64,000 nucleotides of DNA, taken from NCBI RefSeq assembly GCF_028752835.1, contig NZ_CP087952.1, positions 2,647,041 to 2,711,040 on the forward strand. Direction: 5' to 3'. Position numbers and translations under genes: made by a program. Below, in pieces: positions 62,367 to 64,000 of this stretch (position 1 is its first letter; each line of letters opens with the position of its first letter). The notes beneath the pieces are model-generated. The model saw nothing but the letters and a program-made list of their open reading frames with translations. It searched no databases and was not told the origin of the DNA. The stretch comes from Desulfosarcina sp. BuS5. GTDB lineage: Bacteria; Desulfobacterota; Desulfobacteria; Desulfobacterales; BuS5.

Positions 62367-63386
62367 ATGCAAAATACAGCAAATACAGCCCTAACACTTT
62401 TTTGTCCCGGGAAAAGCTGCAAATGTTATCAATCAACCGAGAACAAAATCACCAAGGATGGAGTTTACATAACAAAATCCGATTTTGAGCCAAGACAAAT
62501 GTTTTACTGCAATGGTGGCAAACATAGATTCTCAAAAACAGGATATTCCGATCTTTTTGGAAAGCATGGCAGTTTTAAAGAATATGAGCAAACGGCAAAG
62601 CTAAACTCTTACGGCCTTGGCACTAATGCAATTGCCGATGTACTTCAAAAAGATCGAAGGACAATTGAACAATGGCAAAAAGGCCAGCAATTTCACCTAT
62701 TTCTTTGTTTTACTATCGGACTTACCATTGTATTTTTCCAGATGGATGAACTATGGTCTTACCTTAAAAATAAAAGTCAACAATTATGGGTTTTTATCGC
62801 TCTTGAATCAACAACAAAATTCTGGATCGGTTTCGAGTTGGGTTCAAGAACAACTTACACTGCAAACCGTTTAGTAAAGGGCGTTAAAAAGTTGGGCAAA
62901 TGGGGAAAAGATAATATATTAAAGGTCGCTGCAGATAAATTAGCGGCTTACAAAAATACGCTCGAAAACATTATGTCTGAAATTCCTTATGCTTACCTGC
63001 AAATTGTTAAGCGCCGAATAAAGCGTCGGCTTGTAACAGTTAAAAAATATTTTGTAAAAGGTACTGTAAAAGATTTCCCCGGAAAAAGCCAAAACACCTC
63101 ATTTATTGAGAGACTGAACCTTACCCTAAGGCAACATATCTCCTATCTTCAGAGAAAAACCCTGGGGTATTGCAAGAACAAGCTGAATTTTAGTAATGTA
63201 ATGTGGATTAACTTATTCAACTATAATTACATACAATTTCATAAGAGCTTACGAATACGAATTAACAATGAAAACGAGAAATTTATAAAAAAGTATAACC
63301 ATAATACACCGGCAATGCAGATGGAACTTACAAATTCTCCACTAAACTGGAGATATCTCATTACAGTCCCAATACCTTGTAAGTAG
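62367..63386 (+). CDS. IS1-like transposase
   Basis: 339 residues. An N-terminal zinc-finger-like part (CPGKSCKC, MFYCNGGKHRFSKTG) and HTH (YGLGTNAIADVLQKDRRTIE) precede a DDE core with FFQMDELWSYLKNK (Asp), FIALESTTKFWIGFELGSRT, KVAADKLAAYKN (Asp) and NTSFIERLNLTLRQHISYLQ (Glu). This fits the IS1 group with a QxDELW motif. It ends adjacent to a fragment of another transposase, into which it probably inserted. Confidence 0.8.
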   Translation: MQNTANTALTLFCPGKSCKCYQSTENKITKDGVYITKSDFEPRQMFYCNGGKHRFSKTGYSDLFGKHGSFKEYEQTAKLNSYGLGTNAIADVLQKDRRTIEQWQKGQQFHLFLCFTIGLTIVFFQMDELWSYLKNKSQQLWVFIALESTTKFWIGFELGSRTTYTANRLVKGVKKLGKWGKDNILKVAADKLAAYKNTLENIMSEIPYAYLQIVKRRIKRRLVTVKKYFVKGTVKDFPGKSQNTSFIERLNLTLRQHISYLQRKTLGYCKNKLNFSNVMWINLFNYNYIQFHKSLRIRINNENEKFIKKYNHNTPAMQMELTNSPLNWRYLITVPIPCK

Positions 63387-63416
63387 CTGATTTTTCAAAC
63401 CTGCATTGTTTTGTAG

Positions 63417-63797
63417 GGACTACCCTTCCGTGAGGTTAAACAAAACTGGCACTTTGAACACCCGCCTAAGAAAACAAAGGAAGGGGTTTATGTTCAAGCA
63501 TATATGACCATGGCCATGAAAGCTCTCACTACTGCTTTCCTGAAATGGCAGCAAGATCAACTTAAATTGGAAGCATTGGGCAAACCAGGCACCTGGCAGA
63601 TGTACCGCCGAAAGCTTAAGGTCATCAATCGGAACAAATTGATTGTCTTTGCAGACGACTACTTTGGCATCTTCCCGTCACATGAAGTTTTCATGCTGGC
63701 AAATGTTTCTGTGCGCGATACGGAAAAAGAACTCAATATCACTCGAGACCAAATCTACGCCAAGTACACTGAACTGGTGCACGATAAAAAATCCTAA
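63417..63797 (+). pseudogene. Transposase C-terminal fragment
   Basis: From GLPFREVKQNWHFEHPPKKT through EGVYVQAYMTMAMKALTTAF to ITRDQIYAKYTELVHDKKS, the frame is open with no start codon before 63504 and a TAG directly upstream. The LPFREVK...W.FE.PP.KT.EG pattern is the end of a large DDE transposase. The N-terminal part has been removed next to the IS1-like gene. Confidence 0.65.
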
Positions 63798-63958
63798 AAA
63801 AAATAAAGTTTTTTTTGCGGCCGACATATCTTCGCCACATACCTTATATCGGAGTTTTAGGTAAACAGGGAAAAAACTTGACATAATTTATCGTATCTGG
63901 CAATTTTAAAAAAATTTAAAATCTCATTGAATAATATTATATTTTCATAACGGCAAAA

Positions 63959-64000
63959 ATGATTAAAGTAGGAATTATTGGGGGCTCCGGTCTGGATGAT
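63959..64000 (+). CDS. mtnP: MTA/purine phosphorylase (MtnP-like), start only
   Basis: The last 42 bases encode MIKVGIIGGSGLDD, the characteristic first residues of S-methyl-5'-thioadenosine phosphorylases (IGIIGGSGLD). Only the N-terminus is in the window, so the assignment rests on this motif. Confidence 0.65.
   Translation, partial: MIKVGIIGGSGLDD

Overview
The window looks like a chromosome segment of an anaerobic Gram-negative bacterium, most likely a sulfate-reducing member of the Desulfobacterota (Desulfobacterales-like). This is inferred from gene content: LPS genes (kdsA, kdsC, lptCAB) followed by rpoN-hpf-ptsN, a DUF39/FdhD pair, a double-cubane-cluster protein with its activator, a corrinoid-activator-type ferredoxin, NifX-like and DUF134 genes, PEP-CTERM components and CbiK. 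The sequence is moderately AT-rich. Neither end is natural: a RACo-type ferredoxin gene is cut at base 1 and an mtnP-like gene is cut at base 64000. I see no rRNA or CRISPR array and one tRNA (Leu, GAG).

Layout. 1-4.6 kb: a minus-strand metal-cofactor cluster (ferredoxin/ASKHA, CGGC protein, two NifX-like proteins, DUF134, FmdB zinc ribbon) diverges from a second DUF134 gene, a Gly-rich small protein and an aminotransferase, with a 20-bp palindromic operator between. 4.7-13.3 kb: PEP-CTERM regulation (PrsK kinase, a PEP-CTERM protein with a -24/-12 promoter, PrsR coupled to a deacetylase-like gene), with an AAA_14 ATPase and toxin-antitoxin genes between. 13.4-21.9 kb: metabolic genes (nucleoside transporter, Lpd, hydrolase, epimerase, DUF4037, radical SAM, NadE). 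21.9-23.1 kb: a decayed IS3-type element. 23.1-26.5 kb: FdhD, DUF39, M23 peptidase. 26.6-35.3 kb: a dense plus-strand run kdsA-kdsC-lptC-lptA-lptB-rpoN-hpf-ptsN-EIIA(Man)-gap-tpiA-secG-tRNA-Leu.

35.3-48.7 kb: metal and corrinoid uptake. A cobalamin riboswitch precedes a BtuB-type receptor. Next comes an exported BtuF-like/CbiZ fusion, an IS4-family insertion, a broken TonB-receptor gene and CbiK. Further on are a DUF1703 ATPase, a MazF-type pair, remnants of a peptide/nickel-type ABC transporter, and an OprC-like TonB receptor with a DUF2946-like neighbour. 48.8-53.6 kb is a graveyard: IS3, a truncated hsdM, RadC, transposase fragments and a second AAA_14 ATPase. 54-58.9 kb carries the double-cubane-cluster pair and uvrB. 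59-63.9 kb is almost entirely transposase genes.

The most striking feature is a set of large imperfect palindromes (105, 128, about 146 and 162 bp) scattered through the window. Three sequence-unrelated families share the same asymmetric internal loop, about TGCGTTA on one side and GCCTT on the other, flanked by stems that differ in sequence but still pair. Two members have their central hairpin replaced by a GTAGGGG-type hairpin. Several copies supply the stop codon of the neighbouring gene. Fragments of Y1 (RAYT-type) transposases lie in the same window, which suggests a REP/REPIN-like system.
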